A stretch of 64,000 nt of DNA from Oncomelania hupensis (taxonomy: Eukaryota; Mollusca; Gastropoda; Littorinimorpha; Pomatiopsidae), in the NCBI GenBank assembly GCA_036898135.1, contig CM072514.1:8188318-8252317 (forward strand). Direction: 5' to 3'. The number at the start of each line of letters is the position of its first letter. Position 1 is the stretch's first letter. The notes below the pieces were generated by a model. It saw only the letters and a program-made list of their open reading frames with translations, was not told the DNA's origin and searched no databases. Made by a program: the position numbers and the translations under genes. This document shows positions 10,942-23,289 of this stretch, one piece after another.

Positions 10942-12918
10942 TTCATTCATGTTGTTAGGGGATTCCCCTGGAGTATTTGCTTTGCTCAAAACCGTTCATT
11001 TCGTGGTTCGAACCAACAGCACAATCGTGGTGCTATTCAGAGAAACAATTCGAACACACAAAATATACACAATCAACCCATAACCGAGAACGCACCTGGT
11101 ACTGCTCATACGGCGGGTTCGAATCTGAACAGAAATCAGAGAGGGTTTCGCGGCAACTACCGGAATCATGGTTACCGTTATCGAGGATCTGGTCGTGGAA
11201 ACAGCAATGCAACCCAGCAGACAAATGCAGGGCAATCACAAACTGAAAGTGTGAATAACAATGTACAGCGTCTGGGTGTGAAGTGTTATAACTGCGGTGG
11301 AAAAAATCACTACGCTAAACAGTGTCCTTCACCATTAGCCTCGGCTAGTGTTGCGTTGTCTTCGAACTGTTCTGGCACAGATGAGACCCAAGTGTTGTGT
11401 TCGGTCCGAACCCAGCATGCTGCTTTACCGTTGTTCCCTGGTCTAGTTAATGGACATGAAGTTAGTGTACTCAGGGATACGGGCGCTACTACCGCTGGTG
11501 TACGTAAGCAGTTAGTTAGCGATGACCAGTACACAGATGAGATTCAGAAGGTTATTTCATTCGGTGGCAAGGTGGAAAGTTTTCCAGTCGCTGTCGTTGA
11601 TGTTGATACACCATTCTACACGGGTCCTTTGAACTGCTGCGTAATCGATGATCCTGTGGTAGATTTGATTGTAGGTAATGTCGAGGGTGTACATCCTTCA
11701 GCTGGTCTTATCGTAGGGAATATGCACGGAGTGTCGAATGATGCGTGTCAAAACTGGACACCTAGGCATGGGTTTGAGTCTGTAGCCATGGTTACCACTC
11801 GCGCACAAGCAAAACGAGAAGTGGACTTACCGAGTCCGTTGGACGCTAAGATACCAGATCTTGGTGTAGGTCGCGATGATCTCATTCGTAGGCAGAAAGA
11901 TGATGGGTCGTTGAAATCTCTGTTCGAGCGAGCGGATAAATCAGATGAAAGCAAATCCGGTGATGCTACTGTTTTGTTTATCATCCGCGATGGTGTTTTG
12001 TATCGGCAATTCATTCAGAAATCAAAGATAACGAATCAAATTGTGGTGCCTAAGTCTTTGAGAAATTCTGTACTCGTCGCCGCGCACGATGGATTGATGG
12101 CTGGTCATAGTGGAATACGGCGTACTTTACAACGAGTACTGTCGCACTTTTATTGGCAGCGAGTAAGTGCGGATGTGCGCGACTACTGTCGTTCGTGCGA
12201 TATCTGCCAAAAGACAGTGCCAAAAGGTCGTGTACCCAACGTTCCTTTGGAATACATGCCCCGAATTGATGAACCGTTCAAACGCGTAGCGATTGATTTG
12301 GTCGGACCTTTGTCTCCGCCATCAGAGGGAAAGCATAGATACATTTTGACTATGGTGGATATAGCAACTCGCTATCCAGAAGCTATCCCTCTGCAAAACA
12401 TTGACACTGTTTCAATCGCTGAAGAGCTATTCAAAATCTTTGCGCGCATGGGATGTCCGCAGGAAATACTTTCAGATCGCGGCTCGCAATTTACATCCGA
12501 CCTCATGAAGGAAATCTTACGGTTGTTGTCCATTAAAGGCGTACACACGTCGCCGTACCACGCGCAATCTAACGGCGTTGTTGAAAGATTTCATGGCACA
12601 CTAAAACCAATGCTTAAGAAGGTTATTCAGCGGCAACCCAAACTATGGCATCGTTTTTTACCAGCTGTTCTTTTCGCTGTTCGGGAATTGCCCAATGAAA
12701 GTACAGGGTTCTCCCCATTCGAGTTGTTGTTTGGACGTCGAGCGAGAGGACCGATGGATTTGTTGGCGAAGACTTGGACTGGACATACTGACAATGACGA
12801 AGACAACACACTGTATAAATACGTGTTTGATCTTAAAAATACTATCACCGAAGCCTGTGAGCTGGCACAGGAAAATGTCGCAAGAGCTGCTCAGAAAAAC
12901 AAGCGTTTTCATGATTGA
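10942..12918 (+). pseudogene. Gag C-terminus, protease and integrase core (element 2)
   Basis: The open frame follows a stop at 10939 and has no in-frame ATG near its start. It opens in an N/Q/R/G-rich Gag tail, then a CCHC knuckle (CYNCGGKNHYAKQC, ~11283-11325). Next come an aspartic protease (VLRDTGATTAGV, ~11470), a linker with MVTTRAQAKRE, and the integrase HHCC module (H...GHSG...CRSCDICQK, ~12085-12215). The DDE core follows with AIDLVGP, LSDRGSQF and GVVERFHG (~12285-12595). It stops at an in-frame TGA (12916-12918), after which the same frame continues as integrase C-terminal sequence. The Gag coiled coil and capsid are deleted. Confidence 0.88.
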
Positions 12919-13597
12919 AAGGCTAAACCTCGTTCTTTCAAAGTGGGTGATGAAGTTCTTCTTCTCTTGCCATGTAACACAAACAAGTTGCTTATGACAT
13001 GGAAGGGCCCTTTTTCGGTTGTGGCCGCCTACAACTGTGACTATAAAATAGACATAAATGGAAAAATAAAGGTCTTCCATGCAAACATGTTGAAACAGTA
13101 TGTTAGGCGTCAGCCAGTTGTCCAGGAATCCGCTGCTATTGCACAGCCCTTGAATAATCCGGTTCAGGATGCTGAGGTTGTTTTTTTCGGTGAGCAGATT
13201 GGTCTTACTGCCGTTCTACCCCCAGTTTCTGAACCAGAACCACTGCCTCTGCCGACTTTGTGCACTGGAGTGACTGAAACGATTGACGATATTGCATTTG
13301 ACAACAAGTTGTCTGCTTCATCTAAGGCTCAGTTAAAAGGTGTCTTCGCTGAATTCACATCTATACTGTCGTCTGATCCTGGATTTTTCAATGGCAACTT
13401 GGATCATGAGATTCGTCTCACTTCGGATCAACCGGTTAGAGTTAAACAGTATCCATTGCCTTTTTCATCAAAGGAGGCTATTGTGAAGGAAGTTAAATCT
13501 ATGCTAGCCCTAGGGGTGACCGAACCATCTACCTCTCCTTACACATCGCCTGTAGTCCTTGTTGGTAAGAAAGATGGAACTACCAGGTTCTGCATTG
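12919..13597 (+). pseudogene. Integrase C-terminal module and RT N-terminus (element 2)
   Basis: Same frame as the preceding entry, beyond one TGA. It starts KAKPRSFKVGDEVLLL and continues through a chromatin-binding-like module (MTWKGPFSVV, HANMLKQYV). An acidic linker follows, then the RT N-terminal region (YTSPVVLVGKKDGTTRFCI). The RT sequence stops at about 13597, where the frame meets RNase H sequence. This shows directly that RT lies downstream of integrase in this family. Confidence 0.87.
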
Positions 13598-13834
13598 GCT
13601 ATTGTGTGGTCACTCTCAAAATTCTCTCGCACTCTGTGGGGACAAACGTTCGTTCTGCAGACCGATCATAGACCTTTGATATATCTGAATTCCGGGAAAT
13701 TCAGAAATGCTCGTATCATGCGTTGGTGTTTGACACTTCAGGAATTCTCCTTTGAAGTGCAGCCATTGTCGGGATCAAAGAACCTCATGGCAGATATGTT
13801 GTCACGATCACTGACAGATCAGACAATTCCATAA
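13598..13834 (+). pseudogene. RNase H C-terminal fragment (element 2)
   Basis: The frame shifts relative to RT. It reads ALAIVWSLSKF, FVLQTDHRPLIYL, then IMRWCLTLQEFSFEV and NLMADMLSRS. This is the tail of a Ty3/Gypsy RNase H, including the TDHRPL and ADxLSR signatures, and it ends in a stop at 13834. The catalytic N-terminal half of RNase H is gone with the RT core. A purine-rich tract (AAGGGGAGGG, ~13944-13953) then leads into the 3' LTR. Confidence 0.87.
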
Positions 13835-13956
13835 ACACAAAACAATCGGCAGCGCATAATACAGTGTGTGTTTTTTTTAAATTCAGACTTTGATTATGGA
13901 AGCCTTAAAACCATTAAGAAAACTCGGGCGTTTTCTTTTTCTTAAGGGGAGGGTAT

Positions 13957-15207
13957 TGTCATCAAAACGAAAAGTCAGTTTTATTGATGCTCGGTTTTCT
14001 CGAGCCTATGCTCAATAAGTGTCCAACCATTTATGCAAGAACAATTTTGAATTGTTGCTTTTATAATTTCCTTTATGTATTGATGTAATGGTGTAGTCAC
14101 TCACATCGGAACTGTCAACTCGGAAAGGTGTACATGGTTTTTGTGTGTGCTCTGTTAGGTTAATCCAACAGGTTAGTTTTCCATTTATTAACTATGTAAC
14201 TATGTTTAACTATGTACAAGTTATTATTTAATTTTGTAAGCACATTTCTTTGTATAAATGTAAATTGTTTTGTGTTTACAAATGTATGAGGTAATTTTTA
14301 TTGGGAAAATAACATCATCTTTTGACATTATCCATTTTGAAGCTATGTTGAAGACTGATAGTCAATATATTGATATTGGTAACTAAATATCACGAACAAT
14401 ATTTTTCAGAGCTGTTAGTATGTACCTGTGTGTGTACATACCTGTGTAAGACTACCTACCTTGGGTGTGAGTCCTATTGAAGCAGGAGAAACGGCCCCCA
14501 GAGGTTTTCTCCAAGAGAATGAATCAGGAAGATATTCATTCAGGTTCAATAGATGTTTCATCGCATTTGGAGCACAGCGTGGATTATTATTACTTCTGTA
14601 ATCTTCGTGTGTTTTGAGTGTATAATATAATCTCCAAGAAGATTATCTGTGGAATTCGTATTTATAATCTCCAAGAAGATTATCTGCCTCTGCTGAGTGA
14701 TATAACCTCCCGGAAGATTATGGTTCTGATTTATTTACGTTCTGAGGAAAAGGATCTCCAAGTGAATTAATTACCGGAGGTGGTTGTGCTTTATCTCTGT
14801 GTTGAGATCGCTATTGGATTATCTAAATCGTTGTGGTGGATATATATTGTGTTAATATCATTGACAGTGGTGCTGGCATTCAGTGCACTAATGGATTACT
14901 TTCTTTCATTTCATTGGATTTATGTTGTGCGTTGTGGACTACATTGACGTCAACACTCATTCATTCTTTCGTAACATTATTCAGAATTTTCATCGTTATT
15001 TTGTTTGTTGAATATTAATTTGTTGTTCTCTGATGGGATTTGTTTATATAAACGTTGAAAACTTATTTCCTACGTGTGGCCTACATTGTTCTCTGTGTAT
15101 GTCTTGTGTGTATATATACATGTAAAACGGTGAACACGCATTCTGACTGTCTATAAACTTTATTGTTCAGTTTGCTTAGTATAAATAAACAATTCCTGTC
15201 CGTGACA
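13957..15207 (+). repeat. 3' LTR of Gypsy element 2
   Basis: 1251 bp, TGTCATC...CGTGACA, near-identical to 9542-10792. It is followed by the GGCAG target duplication and by the continuation of repeat R1. Confidence 0.93.
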
Positions 15208-15275
15208 GGCAGAAAGCGTCCAATATTCCCAAGCTGATCCAACAGACCTCACACACAAATAAGGAGTCTTGTCCA
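15208..15275 (-). repeat. Dispersed repeat R1, copy a (right part)
   Basis: This continues the R1 sequence interrupted at 9541, with CGTCCAATATTCCCAAG and CCAACAGACCTCA, as at 31569-31610. It stops where LINE sequence begins. Confidence 0.7.
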
Positions 15276-16338
15276 GGAAGAGTGCTTGTTTGCTGTATTT
15301 TTTAATGATTTTAAAAGTTTCATTGGTGAAAAACTAATTGGTCTAAGAACTGTTAAGCTTGCAGCATCGGATATTTTTCTCGATGATGGCTATGTTGAGA
15401 CTCTGTATAAAATGTTTATTTTGCTATATGCCGATGACACTGTAATTTTTTGTGAATCTCCTGCTGAATTACAGTCTTCATTAGATGCTATGCATCAATA
15501 TTGCACTAAATACAAATTAAAAGTCAATGCTGTCGTTGTGTTTTCAAAAGGCACAGTCAGAAATCTACCTATTGTATTTTACAATGGTGTTAAATTAGAT
15601 GTGGTATATGATTTTCAGTATCTTGGAATTAGAATTAACTATAATGGTAGCTTTAAACCAGCCCAGAAAAATTTATATGATCGTGCCTTTAAAGCTATGT
15701 TTTCTCTGTTAAGAAAAATTAGAAAGCTTATGTTACCACTAGAAATTCAAATTGATCTGTTTGAGAAAACTATTGTTCCTATTTTGTTATATGGCTCAGA
15801 GATATGGTGCCCTCAAATGAGTGACTTTGCCACTAAACTGCAACTGCGTTTTTATAAACTAATTTTAAAGCTTGGTAAGTCTACACCTTCTCATATGATT
15901 TTTGGTGAATTAGGGCAGGTACCTCTGAAGTTGCAGGCAAAGCAAAGAATGTTAAATTTTTGGTATAAGCTTGTCCACCCTGATAACAGTAACAAATTGT
16001 CCAGCGTTATGTACACTTTTTGTTTCATATTGATTTGCATAAAGGTTATAAATCGTCATTCATCGATTCTGTGCGTAAAGAGTTAAATAATCTAGGACTT
16101 GGTAATCTTTGGTTAAATCAGGGGCTATCCAATATTTTGCCTCCTGCTTCAGCTTTTAAGTGTACAATTAAACAGCCCCTACATGATCAGTTTATTCAAG
16201 GCTGGTTCGAGGAAATAAACAATAATGAATTTTACTATAACTATCGAATGTTTAAGCAACATTTTGAATTTGAAAAATATTTGCATGTTCTACCAACAAA
16301 TCTTGCAATATCTGTTCTAAAGTTTAGGACACTCAACC
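15276..16338 (+). pseudogene. LINE reverse transcriptase, 5'-truncated (part 1)
   Basis: About 350 codons from the C-terminal part of a non-LTR retrotransposon ORF2. The palm motif LLYADDTVIF lies near 15425, followed by thumb and linker sequence (LGIRINYNGSF, YGSEIWCPQMS). A frameshift near 16013 moves the reading from one frame to the next (MFHIDLHKGY, NLWLNQGLSN). The fragment ends at KFRTLN, where Gypsy element 4 is inserted, and resumes at 23290. Endonuclease and the RT N-terminus are missing, as is common for 5'-truncated LINE copies. Confidence 0.85.
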
Positions 16339-17851
16339 TGTCGCAAAAGGACTAGTTTTACCCTGCTTACTTTACGTTTTTGCTTGTATAGTCAGTAAAC
16401 CTTAGAAAGTTAGTGTATTACACAGCAGACGATGCGAGTATACGGAGGTACACACACACCGCGAGCTTGACGCAGACAGGGTAGTGACGTCAGCACTGTG
16501 TGCGTGGAATCGGAAGGCTTATCCAATAGAACTCAGGCAGAGCGGTCAGAACCAGTTCTGACTGGGTAGGCAAGGGCTTGGTATTAAGTCAGTGCTATGA
16601 AATACACCAAAGTCTACACAGCTAGACCGGAGCAGAGAAATATCTCCACCAATAGACCAGGAAGCATGACTTGAGAATCTTAGAATTCAATCAAGTAGCC
16701 ACGAGCCTGACTTTGTCAAACAGATAAATGAACATACTTCTGTTTCATCGTGATATATTTATATTATTGTTGAAATTATGTTTGTGGAATTTGCTATGCA
16801 TAGATTTGAATTGTTAATCCTAATTTGCCTTACCACGTGGAGAAGCCGAACACGTGTTAAGCACGACCGGTTTGGACGCCATGTTGTATACCTGACGGAA
16901 CCACTGTTGTTGAACCTATATGTATGTTTGCAGACCAGTGGCTGTACCAGTGAATGTTTATAATATTATTAATTCTTTATGTGTATAATTAGCCACGATT
17001 TATATTTATGTATGTATAGGAAATTAGAGTTGAGATTCCAGTGGACCACGGACGTAGCAGAATGTTCGTCGCTTATGTATAGAGATGTGGAGCTATCACT
17101 GAGGGGTCCTTTGGCTTTCAGTGAGACGCTCTGCACAGACCTATTATTCAGGGTTGTGCAGAATATCGTCTCTTATGTTTTAGACGAGCAGGCGAGCTAT
17201 ACCGAGTTGGCTGTTTAGTCTCTACAGCTCAGGACTGAGAGAGCAACCCTGGAAAACACCCTCCAAGACACCACAGCTTGTCAAGGGAACAAACTACACG
17301 ACGACCCAGCGTGTCCCAGAAGCTACCTCAACGAAGGGCTTCAAACCAGCTACACAAAAGCTACGTGCATAGGAAAAAGTGCACTAAAACTGATAGCAAA
17401 AGGACCACAGTAGTCCACTCTTCAGAAACTGTTGTAAAACGGACCAAAGAAGTCCAATCTTCATGAACTCTAGTAGCCAGTGCCCTATGAAGACATAACA
17501 CCTGCATAGACTATCAGCGATCGAATTATTTGCATTGACTCATGACCTTTTAAGGTAGAGTAGTACATCGAAGATCTCGTATAGAGTAGAAGAAATAAAT
17601 GTGTGATTTTAACTGTTATCAAGTGGCTGGACTACATATGATTCATAGCCGTGTGAAAGCTAGTGTGACAGTAATCTTTTACCATTTTTCTCTCTATCTC
17701 TGTACCCCAGCCTTAACACAGACCGAGCTAAACAAATAAATGTATTAAAGTAATTCAGCGGGTGACTCACTAGCGGTTCCCATCGAATAAAGCGTGAGGG
17801 TTACAGCAATCCATTGTGCAGAGCCCAGTAACAACAAAACCCCACGTTACA
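16339..17851 (+). repeat. 5' LTR of Gypsy element 4
   Basis: 1513 bp from TGTCGCAAAAGG to ACGTTACA. It lacks the short insert present in the 3' LTR near 22617-22641. AATAAA-type words occur near 17595 and 17737. Confidence 0.92.
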
Positions 17852-18212
17852 CTTTAATTGGCGAGCCTAGTCAGGATCTGTGTATAATAGGAATTGGGTA
17901 TAACCGGATCTAGGTACAATAAAATTAGATAACAGTAGTAGTAGTAGAATAACTTAGAATAGTTGTAAGTGTAGGACAAGGACTCAGTTTTGGTGCACTA
18001 TTCTTTGTTTAAAAACTTTTTAGCTTCAATTCTTTTTGTGCCTGTATGTTGCAGGTTTTGCTTAAGTAACTGTTGTATGCCATTTGACTCTTGTTTTATT
18101 CTATTATTGATTACGAATTTTATGGTCTTTGCATTGTTGTTATTGAATTGCAATATTGCTAGTGTTTTTGTATTCCACGTGATTCAGAGGTTGGTCATAG
18201 ACACTTTTGACA

Positions 18213-19510
18213 ATGTCGGACCCAGTGGCCTTGAGATTGCGCTTCAAGGAATTGGGAGAAGCTTTACACTTAGCAGGGGGGACCTAATTGCGTATATCAA
18301 TGAAGAGGTAGAGAAGCAGGAAGCTAAGGCAGAGATGGCAGCAGAGAGAGAACAGAAGAAACTCGAAGCGGCAGAGAGAGCAGCAGAGAGAGAACAGAAA
18401 AAAGCAGAACTAGCATTAGAAGCAGAGCAGAAGAAACTAGCCTTAGAAGCAGAGCAAAAGAAAGCAGAGTTAGAAGCAGCAAGAGAGCAGAAGAAACTAG
18501 AGCTTGCGGCAGAGAGAGAACAGAAGAAACTAGAATTAGAAGTAGAACAGAAGAAGGCAGCATTAGCAGCAGAGAGAGAAGCAGAAAGTAGGAGATGGGA
18601 GTATGAGTGGGCAGAAAAAGGAAAAAGACAGACAGCACGAGTTAGAATTGAGAAGACTAGGATCAGGAGCCTCAAGTTCTTCCTCAACCCCTCCCCACTC
18701 AGATCAGCTAGAGGTAGCATCCAACCCCGTACTAGGGATGTCATTTCCACTGGGGACATTCAATGAAAGAGAAGAAGGTCTAGATCTCTATCTGACTAGG
18801 TTTGAGCGCCTAGCAACTGAGTATAAACTAGATCCCACCCATTGGTCTTTCAAGCTTAGTCAAGGGCTTAGAGCAAAAGGCTTATGACATCTACAGTAAG
18901 CTACCGACTGACAAAGTGACTGACTATTACAAAGTAAAAGAGGCACTCCTAACGGGATTCGAACTAACAGGAGAATGCTACCGGCAAAAATTCCGCACCA
19001 ATCGGAGAGTGAAAGGAGAGAGCTATGCGAAGTTCACGGATCGGTTGTCCACAATGCTGGATAAGTGGGTTAGCCAGTTAGCCACGGCTAAGACATATGA
19101 TGGACTGACAGAACTGTTAGTATGGGAACAGCTACGGGAAACCATGACCCCCGAGCTGAGAACATTCTCCGTAGAGCAGGGCGAGGAAAGACTGGAAGAT
19201 CTGGTCAAGGATGCAGATAGGTGCGTGGCCGCCCACGGAGAAGCTGAGCTTCAGGCGAGACCTAAAGCCTAACGGGAAAGAGGCACAGAAACGAAGCCCT
19301 CACCGGGAAGAGCGCACCGCGAATAAGCCGAATCACCCCAGACCTGGGCAAAATAAAGGACCCAACACGGAATTCGGGAAAAGAGGTTCCGCAGAACAGA
19401 AACGGTATTGTTCGTTCTGCAACAGAAACAATCACTCCACCGCAGAATGTTTCAAGTTGACCGCACAACGTAGGGAAGAGCGCGAAAGCCGGCCAGCGCA
19501 CAGAGTTCTA
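18213..19510 (+). pseudogene. Gag of element 4, frameshifted
   Basis: An ATG at 18213 (MSDPVALRLRFKELG) starts Gag, and a G-homopolymer near 18279 shifts the frame. Then follow a long E/K/A/Q coiled coil made of repeats such as AEREQKKLE (~18300-18610). A SCAN-like capsid segment comes next (LDLYLTRFERLATEY, TGECYRQKFRTNRR, ~18770-19230). The CCHC knuckle CSFCNRNNHSTAEC lies at ~19411-19452. Further frame changes occur near 18680, 18860 and 19240. The order coiled coil, capsid, knuckle matches elements 3 and 5. Such Gag should assemble cytoplasmic particles, but this copy cannot express it intact. Confidence 0.82.
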
Positions 19511-19539
19511 ACTTAAAGCAGCGGTAACAAGCCACACCC

Positions 19540-20180
19540 CATCGGAGATCACCCATCGGTGACAGACACGGTCAAGGTCAACGGAAAAGAAGCGAACTGT
19601 CTGTATGACACAGGTCTATCATACGACGCGATAGTTAGCGAATCTCTTGTATCGCGCGCGGACTTGACGGACAAGACAGTCGAACTACAAGGAGCAGATC
19701 TGACGAAACCGACGACTACTTGCCCAATAGCTTGGATAGAAGTAGAGAGTAGGTACGTCACAGGACGAATCCAAGCAGCTGTTTTACAGAAACCCCTGTA
19801 TGATCTAGTGCTAGGTTGTAGGTATGTGTTCTTAGGCACGCCCCCTAAAACTGTAGAGATAGCTGCAGTGCAAACCAGGGCCCAAGCTAAAACCCAACCA
19901 CCCCAGCCCGAGTTAGCTCCGAATCCAGGACTCGAAGAGATCAAAACAGCACAGAAAGCGGACACCTCGGTAGCCAAGTGCTTCCAGAAGCTACCCAAGG
20001 CGCACACACCCCAGCACAAAGGAGACTTCTACATGGAAGACGGAGTTCTACATCGACAAGGAGATGGAGATCACACCCAACTAGTACTACCAGCCATCCT
20101 TCGAGCCCAAGTACTAGAATTAGGCCACAGCATGCCACTCAGCGGACACATGGGAATTGGAGCCACAGTGCAGAGAATCA
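19540..20180 (+). pseudogene. Protease and integrase zinc-module start (element 4)
   Basis: A retropepsin-like segment carries LYDTGLSYDAIV (~19602), preceded by VKVNGKEANC. It is followed by a linker with AAVQTRAQAKT and the first half of the integrase zinc module (GHSMPLSGHMGIGATVQRI). The frame shifts at about 20180, after which integrase continues in another frame. The DTG active site is intact. As in the other elements, the linker leads straight to integrase with no RT between. Confidence 0.83.
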
Positions 20181-20726
20181 GCGCAGGATGTCAAGCGCTA
20201 CGTGAAATCTTGTCACCAATGTCAACGATATTCCCCGCGACATCACACCGTACCAGTTACCTTAGGACCATCAGTAGTAGTCGGCGTGCCATTCCAGCAA
20301 GTCTCTGTAGACATAGTAGGACCACTGCCCATGACCAAGAAGCGGAACAGATTTCTACTCACACTCGTCGACGCCTGTACGATGTGGTGCGAAGCAGTCC
20401 CGTTGCCAGCGATCGACACCAGGAAGATTGCAGATGCACTCATCGCCATCTTTACCAGAGTCGGATTCCCGGACAGCATTAGAACGGATAACGGATCTCA
20501 GTTCACCGGCCGCCTGATGCAAGACGTGTTCGAGTTGATACAAGTTCATCACATTCGCACACCACCGTACCACCCAGCCAGCAACGGACAAGTAGAAAGA
20601 CTGAATGGAACCTTTCTCACCATACTCAGGAAAGTAGCCGACGACAATCCAGAAGCGTGGGACACCTACGTGAATGTGGCACTGTTCGCATATAGAGAAA
20701 CGCCCCATGCAGCCACAGGTTACTAG
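20181..20726 (+). pseudogene. Integrase core (element 4)
   Basis: Contains the CC half of the zinc module (CHQCQR) and the full DDE core: VSVDIVGPLPM (Asp), IRTDNGSQF (Asp) and NGQVERLNG (Glu). It ends at an in-frame TAG right after HAATGY, and the coding sense carries on in a neighbouring frame. All three catalytic acidic residues are present. Confidence 0.86.
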
Positions 20727-21172
20727 TGCTATTCGGCAGACCTCTAGCAGGACCGCTAGAAGCCCTACGCAGAGGTTGGACGGAAGCCAAGATAGACGAC
20801 ACACCCAGAGGTGCCACCAAGTACGTCGCAGACCTGCAGGAAACCCTCAAAGCAACGTGGAAGAAAGCTGGTGAAGCACTGAAGAATGCAAGAGCCCGTC
20901 AGGCGAAGTACTACAACCGCCACGCGAAGGACAGAGAACTGCAAGTCTGCGATCAAGTGCTACTCTTACTTCCAAGTGGAACCAGCAAGCTGGACATCGC
21001 TTGGAGGGGACCGTGTCGGGTGACTGCAAAGAAATCCAAGACAGTCTACCAAGTAGAGGTGAACGGGAGAGCCCGATACCACCACATCAATCGCCTCAAG
21101 GAGTACATCGACAGACCAACGACCCCCAGTACACACATCCTGGATGGCCATCGCCATCGCGGAGGAAGCTAG
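20726..21172 (+). pseudogene. Integrase C-terminal module (element 4)
   Basis: Begins LFGRPLAGPLEAL, then helical ARARQAKYYNRHAKD, VLLLLPSGTSKLDIAWRGP and HHINRLKEYIDRP. This is the same module found after integrase in elements 1, 2 and 3. It breaks off at about 21165, where RNase H sequence takes over in another frame, so the whole RT is missing. Confidence 0.83.
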
Positions 21173-21588
21173 GACTCGGAGCACTACTGCTACAGCGCGA
21201 CTCCAAGAATGCAGAGACGCTATTCCCTGTCGCCTACGCCAGCAGAAAATTAAGACGCGCCGAGACCCACTACGCCACGTCGGAGAAAGAATGCCTTGGA
21301 CTAGTCTGGGCCATACAGAAGTTTCAACTCTACCTGTATGGGACACACTTCACAGATCAGGTGGACCATCAACCACTCTCGTTCCTGGCAGCCTCCAAAT
21401 CCTTGAACTCTCACCTGATGAGATGGGCACTCACCCTTCAGGCATACTCATTCCAAATCGATTACATCCCCGGCAAAGAAAACCACGGAGCCGACTACCT
21501 CAGTCGCCATCTCGTGGAGGACACAGCAGCTGTCACCCACCCAACACAACTAAGGGCCACAGCACCAGAATTCGTCCCCGTCCAGTAA
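21165..21588 (+). pseudogene. RNase H (element 4), lacking its first residues
   Basis: Starts at LGLGALLLQRDSKN, just downstream of where the first catalytic Asp would sit. It continues with YASRKLRRAETHYATSEKE (the ExLA-type Glu region), FTDQVDHQPLSFL, LMRWALTLQAYSF and GADYLSR. This is a typical Ty3/Gypsy RNase H C-terminal two-thirds. It ends in a stop at 21588. A purine-rich tract TTGAGGGGG (~21743-21751) precedes the 3' LTR. Confidence 0.87.
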
Positions 21589-21753
21589 CCCCTGTCACTA
21601 GTGTCCATAGCCACCTGGCATAGCATTGCAGCGCAGGTAGAGCAACTTAATTAGTTTGTAAATAGGACCCTAGGATAGTGCAGTGTTAAACTAGGCTCTG
21701 TAGTAGAAAAGGTCGAATCCAGTAGTCATCGCCTTTTTTCAGTTGAGGGGGCC

Positions 21754-23289
21754 TGTCGCAAGATGACTAGTTTTACCCTGCTTACTTTACGTTTTTGCTT
21801 GTATAGTCAGTAAACCTTAGAAAGTTAGTATATTACACAGCAGACGATGCGAGTATACGGAGGTACACACACCGCGAGCTTGACGCAGACAGTGTAGTGA
21901 CGTCAGCACTGTGTGCGTGGAATCGGAAGGCTTATCCAATAGAACTCAGGCAGAGCGGTCAGAACCAGTTCTGACTGGGTAGGCAAGGGCTTGGTATTAA
22001 GTCAGTGCTATGAAATACACCGAAGTCTACACAGCTAGACCGGAGCAGAGAAATATCTCCACCAATAGACCAGGAAGCAGGACTTGAGAATCTTAGAATT
22101 CAATCAAGTAGCCACGAGCCTGACTTTGTCAAACAGGTAAATGAACATTCTTCTGTTTCATCGTGATATATTTATATTATTGTTGAAATTATGTTTGTGG
22201 AATTTGCTATGCATAGATTTGAATTGTTAATCCGAATTTGCCTTACCACGTGGAGAAGCCGAACACGTGTTAAGCATGACCGGTTTGGACGCCATGTTGT
22301 ATACCTGACGGAACCACTGTTGTTGAACCTATATGTATGTTTGCAGACCAGTGGCTGTACCAGTGAATGTTTATAATTTTATTAATTCTTTATGTGTATA
22401 ATTAGCCACGATTTATATTTATGTATGTATAGGAAATTAGAGTTGAGATTCCAGTGGACCACGGACGTAGCAGAATGTTTGTCGCTTATGTATAGAGATG
22501 TGGAGCTATCACTGAGGGGTCCTTTGGCTTTCAGTGAGACGCTCTGCACAGACCAATTATTCAGGGTTGTGCAGAATTTCGTCTCTTATGTTATAGACGA
22601 GCAGGCGAGCTATACCGTGCGCCCAACTCACCAGAAAAACCGAGTTGACTGTTTAGTCTCTACAGCACAGGACTGAGAGAGCAACCCTGGAAAACACCCT
22701 CCAAGACACCACAGCTTGTCAAGGGAACAAACTACACGACGACCCAGCGTATCCCAGAAGCTACCTCAACGAAGGGCTTCAAACCAGCTACACAAAAGCT
22801 AAGTGCATAGGAAAAGGTGCACTAAAACTGATAGCAAAAGGACCACAGTAGTCCACTCTTCAGAAACTGTAGTAAAACGGACCAAAGTAGTCCAATCTTC
22901 ATGAACTCTAGTAGCCAGTGCCTTATGAAGACATAACACCTGCATAGACTATCAGCGATCGAATTATTTGCATTGACTCATGACTTTTTAAGGTAGATTA
23001 GTACATCGAAGATCTTGTATAGAGTAGAAGAAATAAATGTGTGATTTTAACTGTTATCAAGTGGCTGGACTACATATGATTCATAGCCGTGTGAAAGCTA
23101 GTGTGACAGTAATCTTTTACCATTTTTCTCTCTTTCTCTGTACCCCAGCCTTAACACAGACCGAGCTAAACAAATAAATGTATTAAAGTAATTCAGCGGG
23201 TGACTCGCTAGCGGTTCCCATCGAATAAAGCGTGAGGGTTACAGCAATCCATTGTGCAGAGCCCAGTAACAACAAAACCCCACGTTACA
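21754..23289 (+). repeat. 3' LTR of Gypsy element 4
   Basis: 1536 bp, alignable with 16339-17851 throughout. It carries an extra ~25 bp around 22617-22641. It is followed by the CAACC target duplication and the continuation of the LINE frame. Confidence 0.92.

Larger units (their letters stand above)
9542..15207 (+). mobile_element. Gypsy element 2 (Gmr1-like), complete, Gag- and RT-deleted
   Basis: Two 1251-bp LTRs (9542-10792 and 13957-15207) flank a short interior. A 5-bp target duplication GGCAG lies on both sides (9537-9541 and 15208-15212), inside repeat R1. The LTRs differ at only a few positions, which indicates a recent insertion. The interior encodes only the end of Gag, then protease and integrase, the start of RT and the end of RNase H. 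The Gag N-terminal half and the RT core are both missing, so this is an internally deleted, non-autonomous copy. Confidence 0.93.
16339..23289 (+). mobile_element. Gypsy element 4 (Gmr1-like), complete, RT-deleted
   Basis: LTRs at 16339-17851 (1513 bp) and 21754-23289 (1536 bp) begin TGTCGCAA and end GTTACA. A 5-bp target duplication CAACC lies at 16334-16338 and 23290-23294. The element sits inside a LINE reading frame. Order of coding parts: Gag, protease, integrase, integrase C-terminal module, then RNase H. No RT is present. The LTRs differ by a 23-bp net indel and scattered substitutions, and the coding region has several frameshifts, so it is older than elements 2 and 3. Confidence 0.93.

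Noticed and set aside
12658..13080. Antisense ORF over the element 2 integrase end
   Set aside because: It overlaps clear integrase C-terminal coding on the other strand and has no domain.
10418..15018. Identical 61-codon ORFs in two places (10418-10603 and 14833-15018)
   Set aside because: They are the same part of the two LTRs of element 2. Identity follows from LTR identity, and no protein feature is visible.
18244..18759. Antisense Ser/Ala/Leu-rich ORF
   Set aside because: It is the reverse strand of the coiled-coil Gag repeat, and its composition is explained by that.
20355..20804. Antisense ORFs over the integrase of element 4
   Set aside because: Shadows of a well-supported integrase on the plus strand.
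16778..22676. Matching ORF pairs at 16778/22191 and 16979/22392
   Set aside because: Both lie in the LTRs of element 4, and nothing suggests coding constraint.
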